In this document: piece after piece, positions 22,865-34,775 of the stretch | How the letters are laid out: each line of letters begins with the position of its first letter | How positions within the stretch are numbered: the first letter of the stretch is position 1 | Assembly (NCBI GenBank): GCA_020081605.1 | Contig: JAHREC010000045.1 | Location: forward strand, 248,001-312,000 | Reading direction: 5' to 3' | DNA: 64,000 nucleotides | From: Albifimbria verrucaria | Lineage: Eukaryota; Ascomycota; Sordariomycetes; Hypocreales; Stachybotryaceae | Translations under genes and position numbers: made by a program | Notes under the pieces: model-generated | The model's database searches: none | Told to the model about the DNA's origin: nothing | What the model saw: only the letters and a program-made list of their open reading frames with translations

Positions 22865-24745
22865 TTAAAGCTTCAGGTGGTGTACCATTATTCGAACGCC
22901 TTTGGAGTCGCTTGCTGTCTTTGGAATGTAGTAGTCACCAGCTATCTCGACATCGCGTGCTGTGGTTTCGAAAAGTTCAAGAACACCAGCCTCACCCTCG
23001 GTTGGCCCAACTTCTCGAGTCGTCCACAGCCTCCAGACATTGGCCAGGAAGAGGTACATCTCTCCGTAGGACAAGTGCATGCCCAGGCAGTTACGGCTAC
23101 CCTTGCTAAAGCTCACAAAGTACTTGTCAAGTCTCTTCCCCTCGTTTCCAAGCCAGCGCTCTGGTAGGAACAGCTTGCTATTAGGGTATATGCTCTCATC
23201 GTGGTGGATCTGCAGGCATGACATGCCAACTGGGGTCTTGGCTGGGATATTCCACTCTTTCCCGGTATCCCTGTCTATGAACCTGATGACATTGTCCGGG
23301 TCGATCCGTTGCAGGCGCATCGATGCCCCATAGCTGAGCCGAAGACCCTCTTTTATAACCGCTGACAGGTAGGGAGGCCCTCCAGCATGGCGAGAGGAGT
23401 CGAGCCCACGTCGGCCGCCAATGGGATAGCCTCATGCAATTCTTTCTTGAGCCTGCGCAGCGTATCAGGCTGGGCCAGAAGCCAGTACATGATAGTTTCC
23501 AATGTCATTGACGTTGTCAGGGTCCCAGCCATGACGGCCATTTGCGCGTCATCAGAAAGACGATCCACCGACTTCTCTATGTCGGGGAGTTTGGCCTCAA
23601 GAGCCACCCGGAAGATGGTGGGCTGCTTCTGTCCGCGCCAGTCTTCGTTCTCGCCGCTAATGATCTTCTTGACCTCGACGCGTGAATAGCGTTTCTGCTC
23701 AAGGTACAGCCCTGCACCGGTGTTGATGGCCTTGACGAAGCCAGTGGGCAGCTGGTTCATAACATCATAGAGCCACCACAAGTGCTTCATGACGTGGACC
23801 GATGTTGCGCCTTTGAATGCGGCTTCCCGTGCCTCGGGATCGAAGTGAGGGTGTTCTACAATGGTGAGTGTGTGTGATCGATATGAATCCTTCAACGTGT
23901 GATCTCTTACCCAGGCGGTGCTGGCATCGCGCGAAGCAGTACGTCTCAACAACATCTACAATCATCAGCTCTAGCTCCCTCATTGGCTGAGGTGTCTAAC
24001 CGTTGGTAAAGGCAGAGAACATGTAGGTTGCATTCAGCACCTTGCCTTCGTCAATAAATTCCTTCATTCGCCCCATTGCCATATCAATTCTCTCTTGGAT
24101 AATTGGCTGCAGCGACCTGACAGCGGCCATGCTGAACAAGGGGTTGAGAGCACTGCGGCGAATGCGGTGGAGATCATGATCAATGGTGGAGAACACGCAT
24201 AGATCCAACCCAAAGTACCTGACCGTGGGCCAATACTTTTCAGTGCGTCTTGGAGCAGAGTGGCCCACATAGAGCATGTCATAGAAGTCCTGTGATCGTC
24301 AGCCATGGCCAAGTCAAGTCGAGAAGTGCCGCACAGGATCGGAGATATCTGCAGTCCTCAGGTCAGTCTTGAATGAAACAAATACAGAGTTCGAGATGTC
24401 TGCAAACATCTCTCCCTCGGCTGATCAAAGGATCACGCAAAGAGCCTTACGTAGTTCCCATGGTGAAATTCGAAGAATGGGCCCGTATTTTTGTGCAGCT
24501 CAATAATCTTGAACTCGAATTGTCCACCGAGCCATGTGTCATAATACATCTCATACCTGTATGTATAAGCCTCTATCGTCCAAAGCAGATCAGTCGAGAT
24601 CTTACAGCAGTGTAAGTGCAGCGAGCCGTGGACCAGGGAAGTGGGCAATGGGACTCAGGTACAGGCGCCAGTAGGCAACGTACAGAACGTACGCCGCGCC
24701 AGCGGCTGCGAGAACAGCCCAAGGAGATATGTTCGAAGTAATCAT
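22865..24745 (-). CDS. Cytochrome P450 monooxygenase
   Basis: This microsomal P450 of about 520 residues begins with a membrane anchor (MITSNISPWAVLAAAGAAYV) and a proline hinge (SPIAHFPGPRLAALT). The I-helix region is followed by EGLR of the ExxR motif, PERW, and the haem loop FSKGSRNCLG with its Cys ligand. It resembles fungal secondary-metabolite P450s of the trichodiene-oxygenase-like type and probably hydroxylates the polyketide product. Introns are inferred at 24557-24605, 24349-24450, 24290-24334, 23956-24000 and 23856-23910. Two one-base losses are inferred, in T5 24488-24492 and G3 23372-23374. It is divergent from the PKS across a 520-bp promoter region. Confidence 0.88.
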
Positions 24746-25265
24746 TCTACGCTTGGCTGGAGGTAGTCAGTAGTGTAGTTGTTAGTCCTATAGATGGATC
24801 TGGAGATTGGTCACAGGGAAGATCAAAACAGAACACGAGGCATGATTAAGTTTACTCTCAACAACCGTGCTGACTTTTAGGAAACATAAGCATGAAAGTA
24901 ATCCTCTCGGGGACTCGGACAATGCTGACCACCAAGTTCGGCTAGAAGTGAAATCCTACTCGGTTGCGGAGCCGAGGATAACAAGGCTGGCCGAACTGGT
25001 GTAATCTTAGACGAGTTGGCACTACATCGGATCCGAGCTGCATCAAGATGCCTTCTCCAAGGCGACAAGGACTAGTTGGATTATGGTCATATCTTACTAT
25101 GTCGATAGTTGCATAGATATATGCTGAAGAGAATACTGGACTGCTTGCTCCTCCAGCTCAACATTAACCTCAGAAGCTTTTGGCGTTTCAACAACCTATA
25201 TATGAGCATACTTCATCGACAGTTTGCACTGTATGTGATGGCCTTAGGCTTTTCTAGATTATAAA
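24746..25265. promoter_or_regulatory. Divergent promoter, P450 / PKS
   Basis: This 520-bp region lies between the two start codons. It is rich in CGG/CCG half-sites: TCGGGGACTCGG at 24907-24918, an inverted pair CTCGG-N8-CCGAG at 24959-24976, GTTCGGC and GCCGAAC facing each other (about 24937 and 24990), and TCGGATCCGA near 25030. A Zn2Cys6 regulator acting on both genes is plausible. Confidence 0.6.
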
Positions 25266-28200
25266 ATGGCCTTTTCAAACCTTCCTTCTTTGCTCATCTT
25301 TGGACCCCATACGAAGTCTCCTCCTACGAACGTGCTGCAGGAGCTTCGGCAGGAGATCAACGACAGTGCTCGTTTGTCAGTTCTCAGAGATGCCGTGAAC
25401 GATCTGCCTCGGTTTTGGAAGGCACTTGTGGACCTTGAACCTGAACTTATGCAGGTTCCTGGAACCAGCTTTCTTAACCAGCTCTGCCAATGGTTCAAGT
25501 ATGGTGGCACCCTACCTTACGGCCAGAGCGATCCCCCAATCACTGCGGACTCGCAGTCACTGTTCTGCTTCAGATTAGCCAATACTCACGTTTCCTCGAC
25601 CAACTAGGAGAGAACTCACATGAGAAAGTACTGAAAAGCGTCCAGTCTGGCGGGGTGCAGGGGTTTTGCGCAGGGTTCCTGAGCGCCATCGCCATCGCAA
25701 GCGCAGCAACAGGAACGGATCTTGGTGCCACTGCGGCAGTTGCTCTCCGCCTAGCTGTATGTATAGGTGCATACGTTGACCAGGATAGCATCTACTCTCC
25801 TCATGAGGAGAAATATGCTTGCGTTGCTATTCTATGGAAAGAAACATTCTCCGATAGCAGAAATGAGGTTGCCAGGTTGATTGAGGCATTTCCAAATGTG
25901 AGATGATCTTGTAATATTCGTATATTTATGAAGAATTCTGACCATCGAGTAGGCCTACGTCTCCAGCATCAACGATGAGTCATGCGTAACAGTCACCTTG
26001 AGAGCAATAGATGTGGACAGCTTCAGCGAAAAGGTTCTCGCTGCAGGCCTTCAATCAAAGCCTATCGCCGTAAAGGGCCGCTTTCACACACCCATCCACT
26101 CCAAAACAGCAGCCAAACTTGCCAAGCTGATGCTACATTCTGAGGATCTCAAACTCTTAGATGCGGGAGAGCTGTTTGCACCAGTCAGATCTGCTACAGA
26201 CGGCAAGCTTATCACTCATGGTTCCCTGATCGGACACATCATCGACAACACTCTCCTGAAGACCGTCGACTGGAACATGACTCTTCGATCCTCGATAGCC
26301 CAGCTTCCCGAGAGTGATAAGACTTTTGTGGCTTATGCCGGATTTGGAAGCAATATCCCTCAATCAATAATCCAGGAATCCTCCTTTGAAGTCCTCATGC
26401 TCAGCAAGTTGAAGTCATCTAAAGCCAATGCCGCAGGTGTAGCTTATGATCGACCAGAGTACCCTCCACATTCCATTGCCATAGTGGGCATGGCTGGCAG
26501 ATTCCCAGATGCAGACACGGTCGACGAGCTCTGGGATCTGCTTGTTGAGGGCAAGGTTACAGTCACACCAGCTAATGTTGAGCGGCTACGGTTGTCACAG
26601 GTCGATGACTTTGCAAACACGAAGTGGTGGGGTAACTTTATTCGAGATCCGGATGCATTTGATCACCGTTTCTTCAAGAAGTCTTCTCGAGAGGCTCTTG
26701 CTTGGGATCCTCAGCAAAGGTATGGTGTTGCTTTCTTTGCGCTGTGTTGAGGGTATTTGAAAGATGCTTTGATATTGAATGTGCTAACATGATTCAGAAT
26801 CCTTCTTGAAGTTGTCTACACAGCCTTGGAGTCAGCAGGCTACTTTGGGGCTTCCTCTTCTGAGCAACCAAAAGACTATGGCTGCTACATAGGGGCCTGC
26901 ATAAGCAATTACTATGACAATGTTTCGTGCCACGCTCCCACTGCGTACGCCACCATGGGCACCACTCGGGGATTCATCAGCGGTGTCGTGAGTCACTACT
27001 TTGGCTGGACTGGGCCGTCATTAACTATTGACACGGCCTACTCGTCGTCGCTCGTGGCTATCAATACCGCCTGCCGTGCAATCTGGTCAGGTGAATGTTC
27101 CCAGGCCATTGCAGGTGGCGCCAATGTGATCTCCAGCCCTTTCGACTACCACAATTTGACCGCGGCGGGCTTTCTTAGTCCCACTTCTTAGTCCCACCGG
27201 GCAGTGTAAGCCATTCGATGCGGCTGCTGATGGCTACTGCAGAGGTGAAGGTGTGGCCGTAGTTATTCTGAAGAGATTATCCGACGCCCTCAGAGATGGA
27301 GACAATATCCTAGGTGTTATCTCTGGGTCTGCTGCGAATCAGAACCACAACGAGAGTCTTATTACGGTGCCTCATTCAGGCTCCCAGTCTGCGCTTTATA
27401 ACGAGGTTGTGAAGCTTAGTGGCATTCAGCCCAATGTTGTCTCATACGTGGAAGCCCACGGCACTGGCACTGGTGTCGGCGACCCTGTTGAGGTCCGCAG
27501 TATCCGTGACATATTTGGTGGGCCGCAGAGAGACTCCCTTCTGCATTTCGCTTCGATCAAGGGAACATTGGCCATACCGAGGGAACAGCTGGTGTTGCAG
27601 GCCTCATCAAGGTCCTGCTAATGATGAAACATAGGCTCATCCCAAAGCAGGCCAGTCATAACTCAATGAACCCAAAGATTCCCGCCCTCGAGGCAGACAG
27701 GATAGCGATCCCCGAGAAATTCTCCCATGGGAAGCTCCGTTCCTCGCGGCCTGTGTCAACAGTTACGGAGCCGCCGGGTCCAACTCGGCTTTGGCGGTTC
27801 TCGAAAAGCCTTTGCTATCAGGTGGAAGCCCGGAAAACTTGTCAAGCATTACTCAATGGCCGTTAATACTCACAGCCAACTCTGCAAACAGCCTGGTTTT
27901 GTATGGGAAGAAGCTCTTCCAGTGGCTGCAGGGCCACAAGGCCAGGCCAGAGATTTTGGCATCGCTGGCTTTCCATTTAGCTACCCGAGCCAACCATGCC
28001 TTATCACACATCGTTTCAACAACAGTGAGTAACATCCCAGATTTGGAGTCCAAGCTCGAAACACCATCGTTACATTCTACGATCACGGAAAGCCCTAAGC
28101 CTGTGGTTCTCGTATTTGGTGGGCAAGAAAGCGATTTCATTGGTCTTTCACGCGACATTTACAGGTCATCAAAGATATTCCGTGATCTCTTGAACACTTG

Positions 28201-31200
28201 TAATGATGCATGCATCACCAATGGCCTTGAGAGCTTCTTACCGTATCTCTTTGACCATGAGCCAATTAAAAATTTGGTTACCTTGCACTCAGCTCTTTTC
28301 GCAGTTCAATTTGCTTCTGCCAAGACATGGATAGCCTGTGGACTCAAGGTCAGCGCCGTTGTTGGTCACAGCTTCGGTCATTTGACGGCCTTGGCTGTTT
28401 CTGGGATCCTCTCTCTTTCCGATGCTATAATCCTAGTTTCAGGAAGGGCCAGTCTCATGGTAAAGCACTGGGGTGACGAGTTGGGTAGTATGCTCTTCCT
28501 ACGAACAGATCGCCAGACCATCACTCGAGCATTGAGTGTGTTAAAAGCCGAAGGAAAAACCACTATGCTCAGATTGCATGCCATAATGGCCCAAAGAGCT
28601 ATGTTGTCGTGGGCTCGTCCGCCTCCATCTCAGCTCTTGAGCAGTATTTCACAACGTCTTCTGAGGACCCTGTTCGCACGAAGAAGCTTCAAGTCACGCA
28701 TGGATTCCACTCCAAGTTCACCGAGCCCCTGTTGCCTCATCTAAGAAACTTGGCTAGTAAATTATCCTGGAATAGCCCTGTGATTCACCTAGAGTTCTGC
28801 GAAGAGGAGGAAAGAACGTCTGCTCTTGATGTTGACGCGGTTGCAGAACATACGAGACAACCCGTGTTCTTCCAGCAAGCAATAGAGAGATTGAGCAAAC
28901 GCTACTCACAGGAAGTCACATGGATCGAGGCAGGCCGCGGATCATCTGTGATTAATCTGGTGAAGGGATCGGTTCAGGAAGCTCAAGGGCACAGCTTCTT
29001 TTCTCCACAACTCACCATGGCCGATGCACAAGTCTCGCTCACCAACGTCACGGTGGGACTCTGGAATGTAGGCCAGTCTGTGCAGTACTGGCCTTTCCAA
29101 AAGACCCAGAAGCTCGATTATGGGGCTCCTTTGAGTCTCCCGCCATATCAGTTTGAAAAGACCCGACACTGGCTTCCGTTCACAGGGAACCGAGTTCACA
29201 AGAACGAGCCAGAACTTGTGCGCGAAGTGACCACAGAAGAAAAGCGTGAGATCTTGACATTTGTCGGCTTTAAAGATTCTTCCAAGAACGAAGCGGTATT
29301 CCGAATTGACCCCGCTGCCGAACGATTTAAGATTATACTGGGCGGGCATGTCATGGCAGGCCAGGGGCTGTGTCCAGCATCCTTATATTTCGAACTTGTT
29401 TCCCGTGCAGCCCTGCAGCTTGAACAGGGGCTTCAGCGTCAACTCATGTGCCTACTGTCCACGACCTAGTCATGAAATCTCCGATTGGCGCCAACACCAA
29501 CGTGGACATCTTGCTCAATCTGAAGCGTCTCAGCGGCTTGGTCTCATCATGGGAATTCTGCATCACTACCACTAACTCCACAGACACAGGTCGCCATATA
29601 GCCCCATTTGAGGTATCTACGGGCAGGGTCCTCCTGAAGCGACGTGAAGATGCACAGAACATCAAGTTGTTTAATAGATACGAGTCTCTGACAGGTGGCC
29701 GCCGGGTTGAGGAAGTGTTCAAACACCCCGATGCTGAGATGATGCAGGGCAATCACATATACCGTGCCTTCACTACCGTCGTCTACTACGGCCCTGTATT
29801 CCGAGGTATCAAGCAAATTGCGGCCGTGGGTTTGGAAGCTGCTGGCAAGGTTATTATCGCCCCTGACAAGGGCCCAGACGACCAGCGCCTTTGTGATACA
29901 CCTATGACTGACAGCTTTATGCAATTCGCTGGTTTCCTTGTCAATTACTTCAACAACCCGAGCACCGAGGACGTGTTTGTTTGCGGCAAAATCGAACATA
30001 TTGAGATTGGCGGTGCTTTTAACCCAGACGCCAATGAATGGATGGTGTACGCAAATATGGTGGAGTCTGGAGACTCTACCACGGCGGCAGATGCCTACGT
30101 GTTCGAGGCCGAGAGCAAGAAGATGGTCATGGCCATATTCGGGCTGAGATTCAACAAAATGTCTCAGACCCTGCTCGGAAGGATGCTTAGAAGTGTCAAC
30201 AAGACCAGCGTAGCGGCCGCAGAGCCTGTTCCGCTTGAAAGAGACGTGCCTATTGCAATTCAAGAACCTATTGTTGCTGCTGTTGAAGCGCCCACGGGTA
30301 ATTTAAGCAGAAGCAAGCGTCATGAGCTCTTCCAGCTGTTGTCCGAAATTACCGACATTCCGCTTGAAGATTTTAAGAATGAGAGGACCCTGGAGGAGCT
30401 TGGGATTGATTCACTTATGGCAACTGAGGTCCTCAACAATGTTCGCTCAGTCCTGGGTTTGACTATAGATCTAACAACCTTTACATTTTTGCAAATATCG
30501 GCGCTTTTGTCGCCCACGTTGATGAGAGACTTGGTCTTAACGATGTTCAAGGCCATTGCTCGGATTCTGCCCCAACGCCGGCCGCCTCTTGGGACATGGT
30601 TTCGTCCCGGTCGACAAGCCCAGTCCCTATCAGGATTAACGAAAAGTTTCCTTTCGAAGAGGGCTTGGCTTACGCTCCTCAGCAAAGTTCTACGCCTACT
30701 GAATCTGCGAATCCATTACCCCAGAAGAACGTGCCGCGACCAACCCTGACCTCCGCGGCGAGTGACTTCCGAGACATCAAGCAACGATATGATCAGCTTG
30801 CTGAAGGCGTCCAAGGTCTCAAGTTCTGGTCCCAAGCGTACCCGCATCAGTTGCGTCTAGTCCTGGCGTATGTTGTAGAAGCATTCGCTAAGCTGGGATG
30901 TGACATGCGGAAGCTTGCACCGGGTGACGATATTCCTCCTCTGCAAGGAGTATTGGACAAGCATAATCGATTGATCCGCCAACTTTTCCGGATTCTTGAC
31001 CACTGCAAGCTTATCTTCCCATCCACCGACCAGTCATTTGCACGAACAGACACGCCGGTAGACTCTGCCGACGCTGAATCCATATTCCACGAGATCATTG
31101 ATCTGCACCCTCAGCATGCCAACGTCAACAGACTCGTACGCATCGTTGGGTCCAAGCTGGCCGATTGTCTTTTGGGCAAGACAGACGGCATCCAGACAGT

Positions 31201-32975
31201 TTTTGGAAATAAGGAGGCCAAAAAGATTCTGGAGGACATCTATGAATTCTGGCCCTTATTTCGAACGCCCACGCTTGTAGTTGGCGACTTCCTAGCCAAA
31301 GCCCTTACCAATGCAACTGGTAGTGGTAAGTTCAGAATCCTGGAGATTGGAGCCGGAACCGGAGGCACCACCCGCTACCTTGTAGCCCTGCTCAAGAGCC
31401 ACGGTATCCCGTTCGAGTATGTGTTCACAGACATTTCCTCATCCCTTGTTACGGCCGCGAAACAGCAGTTCAGAGGTGTTGAGGGTATGTCCTTTGAGGT
31501 GCTCAACATTGAGCATGAGCCCAAGGCAGAGCACAACAATGCATTTCACTGCATCATCGCAACCAACACGATTCACGCGACCAGGGACCTGGATGTGTCG
31601 CTCCATCATTTACGCACCATGCTTCGTGAGGATGGTGCTTTAGTGTTGGTCGAAATCACTAGGCAGATATACTGGCTGGATATCGTGTTTGGTCAATTCG
31701 AAGGTTGGTGGCTATTTGAGGATGACCGATTAAATGCTCTGATCGACGAGGATAAGTGGGACTGCCGCATGCGAAAGGCCGGTTTCAACGAAGTATTATG
31801 GTCTGATGGTGCCTCCCAGAGTCGAAAACGGTTCGCGCAATTGCGGGATTCCCATCTGGCAGCGAGGTTGTCAAGAAGCCAGCAACTCCTGTCAAGGCCG
31901 CTCTCGAGACAGTGGTATACAAGCGTGTAGGAGATTTGAACATTCACGCTGATATATACTATCCTGCCAGCGGGAACTTCCCGTGGGGAAGATGCCAGTC
32001 GGTAAGTTGAGACGCTAAACATATGCATCGTAGATTGGCTGATATTTGATTAGCATTGATGATCCACGGAGGCAGCCATATCATGTTCACAAGAAAGGAT
32101 GTGCGACCGCCCCAGACACGTCTCTTGCTCGAGAGAGGCTTCATCCCCGTAGCCCTGGACCATAGACTCTGCCCTGAAGTTTCGCTGTCGGAAGGTCCTA
32201 TGGCTGATATTTGCGACGCCCTCGCATGGGCCCGCAACACCCTGCCGAAGCTCAAACTGAAGAGGCCTGGCCTGCAAATTGACGGGGACCGAGTGGTCGT
32301 AGTTGGGTGGTCCTCCGGTGGCCAGCTTGCCATGTCAACTGCATGGACGGCACCTCAGCGCGGCTTGCGGCCCCAGAGGCCATACTTGCATTCTACTGCC
32401 CCACAAACTACGAGGATCCTTGGTGGAAGAACCCGATCCAGCCTGTCGGGGCTGAGGATACCGGATTGAGATATGATGTGCTAGAAGCCGTTCAAGATGA
32501 ACCCATCACCAATTATGGTATTGTAGGCGCCTGGGAACCTCTTTCTGATCCACGTATTATGACAGATGCTCGTTGCCGGATTGTGCTTCACATTAACTGG
32601 AAGGCTCAAACGCTGCCTGTCATCATAGGAGGATTACCTAGTAGGAAGAAGGCCAGCGAATCGCTCCCTGCTGTAGACTGGAACGCCCTCCCCCAACCGT
32701 CCCTCGAGATGATCAGGGCCGTTAGTCCCATGGCTCAAATCCGTGCCGGCAATTATAACACGCCAACTTTCCTGATCCATGGCACGGCTGATGATCTGAT
32801 TCCGTGGCAACAGAGCCATGTCACATACGAGGTCATGGTCGAGAAGGGCATTCCGGTCGAGCTGGCACTCGTTGAAGGCGCACCACATATCACAGATCTG
32901 AGCAGTAATCCTGACTCCAAGGGTTGGCAAGCTGCTCTTCGTGGATACGATTTTGTTTGCTCTTACGTATTTTGA
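25266..32975 (+). CDS. Non-reducing polyketide synthase, SAT-KS-AT-PT-ACP-CMeT-esterase
   Basis: This iterative NR-PKS is about 2,500 residues long. SAT has GFCAG (Cys codon 25667) and GRFHTP. KS runs about 26.48-27.79 kb. AT has GHSFG (28364). PT has a catalytic-type His in GGHVMAG (29347) and Asp in MTDSF (29910). ACP has GIDSL (Ser 30411). CMeT has [13 protein letters not shown]-terminal alpha/beta-hydrolase has HGGSH and GWSSGG. This order is that of synthases of methylated orsellinic-type acids. Introns are 25898-25952, 26720-26797 and 32002-32053. The KS active-site triad lacks its nucleophile: the DTACSSS position reads DTAYSSS (codon 27039-27041). A 13-bp tandem duplication (27172-27197) adds a frameshift and a TAG. 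Nine further breaks are apparent one-base losses in runs at 25533, 27561, 27724, 28555, 29427, 30486, 31825, 31985 and 32371. As read it cannot be functional. Confidence 0.9.
27172..27197 (+). repeat. 13-bp perfect tandem duplication inside the KS domain
   Basis: TTCTTAGTCCCAC occurs twice in a row (27172-27184 and 27185-27197). It shifts the frame by one and creates a TAG at 27189-27191 just after the conserved AGFLSPT segment. It is the only insertion-type break seen in the PKS gene. Confidence 0.9.
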
Positions 32976-34775
32976 TAGTATATGCTGGAGGTTCATGATG
33001 TGATTTGGTCCTAAGGATTGTTGGCGTTACTCATATGAGGTACTTAGTTTAGCCTTTTACTTATAGCTAAAGCAAATAGGAGTTGTATTTGGTTTCTTGA
33101 AGAAAGAATATAGCTGTTTTATACACAAACATAAAATTACAGGTTTAATTCAATATTAAAACGGTGCGAAATCAATCCGTAGAAGCTATCCGTGCAGTCT
33201 TCATATCTGCTTCTACGTTATCCTTCGCACTGTGGGCTTCGCCTCGCCTATAGAGTGGGCAATAACTGCGACTGGATGGAGCCAGCCAGGTCTGTATGTA
33301 CTATAACGAATTTTATCTGAGACAGTTGAACGAAGAGGAGCTCGATTCATGATCAATTGCCGGGAAGCCGAGAAGTGCACACTCTTTCTCCTTGGGCTGA
33401 AAGAGAAGAGAAAAGATATGACGTTGCATTCGAGACACGAAGGGTAAAGGGGTGGGGATGTAGATGTGAATGCGGGAGTGTAGAGGCATCACCGCATGGT
33501 AAGCAGGACACTGATTGTCAGTGCGCGCTCACATTGCCAGCACTCGACAGCAATCGTTAGAGGACCTGGTGAGTCAATTGATCGGTAAAGCTCAGCAAAG
33601 CAAAAACGTAAACACGCGCAGAAGTTCTTTTTCTGTTCAGGCATAGTAGGTCAATGAGCTATTGAAGGACAAAGCAATCACAACGCTTTGTTGCTGTTTG
33701 CCTTAATCGACCTATTGGACAACGGAGTCATCGAGGAGGGAAGGGTGCTGTTCCCACTTATGTCTTACACCATGCACACGCCCCTTCATGCTGATATTGT
33801 GTCTCCTCCCAGATGATCCAACCGTCTTGTCTGCCAAGACGCGGGATGGGGAGAGGCGGTGCTTATTACCTGCAGCTGTTAATTGGTTCGGTAACCACTA
33901 ACGTCGCATTATGCCCTCGACATCTAGGAAATAACAATTACGTTGAACACTGTTGGTTATTCCACCGTCGAAATGCGCCTACACGTCTTTGTTAACTCGG
34001 CCTACCGTCACCAACTCGCAGCAGTAGAGTAACATCCGGTTCAATATTTGGTTATGATACGAGCTATCTCACAATGTTGCATTTTAATTCACCCATAACT
34101 GATTCTTGCCAACAGTTGAAGCGGGCAAATCACAAAACCTGGTCCGGCCTCTCCATCACTTTTCTTCGTATTTTCTTCGGTAACCATCCATGCCCAGCTT
34201 GGTCCAAGGACGGCGCTCGCCACAGCTCATACGAAGTGGCCAAAAACCCGCAATCCATGACTTGACCTCCGCATTCCATGGAACTTGATCGGGACACGCC
34301 TCTGGGTTCGGGGCCTAACGATGCCGTCACCCGCAAGACCCCACCAACACTCACATTGTCGAGCACAGTGCTAGGGACAGGAAGGTGGTTGGCAGCGACG
34401 GCCTCGACCAACCTCCGGACCAGGGTAGCGATAACGATGGCGGTGTTGGCATTGAAGCCCACCGCAACGTCAGGGGCTCGACCTGGGCCTTGATCGTGGT
34501 GTGAGCAATGGTTCCCCACCGTGCAAGACTAGCCCCGAATGCGACTGCACCCAGCATAGAACATCATTTACGGATGGTTCTAATAACACTACACCCGGCA
34601 AGGGTCCTGTTGAGCGAACCGCACCGCGTGCCCCGCTTCTATACATCACCGTCTGCGCAACTCAGCTGGAACATCGTTCACATAAGTTATTCCTTTAATC
34701 CCTTAAGGCCCCTCAAGTCTCTTGCTTGTTCATCCCATTCCTTAGCTATCTCGACTACGTCGTCACCTGCCTGTC
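32976..34775. other. Intergenic between PKS and GMC oxidoreductase 2
   Basis: About 1.8 kb without a supported gene. Open frames at 34.1-34.6 kb on both strands overlap each other and show no family motif. A CTCGGCC half-palindrome lies near 33997. Confidence 0.45.

Noticed and set aside
23196..23435. Second frame over the P450 ExxR region as a separate gene
   Set aside because: It is an overlapping out-of-frame shadow in the part where the P450 frame changes at the G3 run 23372-23374.
34130..34557. Minus frames of 129 and 68 codons, considered as a transporter relic
   Set aside because: Two overlapping frames with no consistent hydrophobic pattern or family motif.
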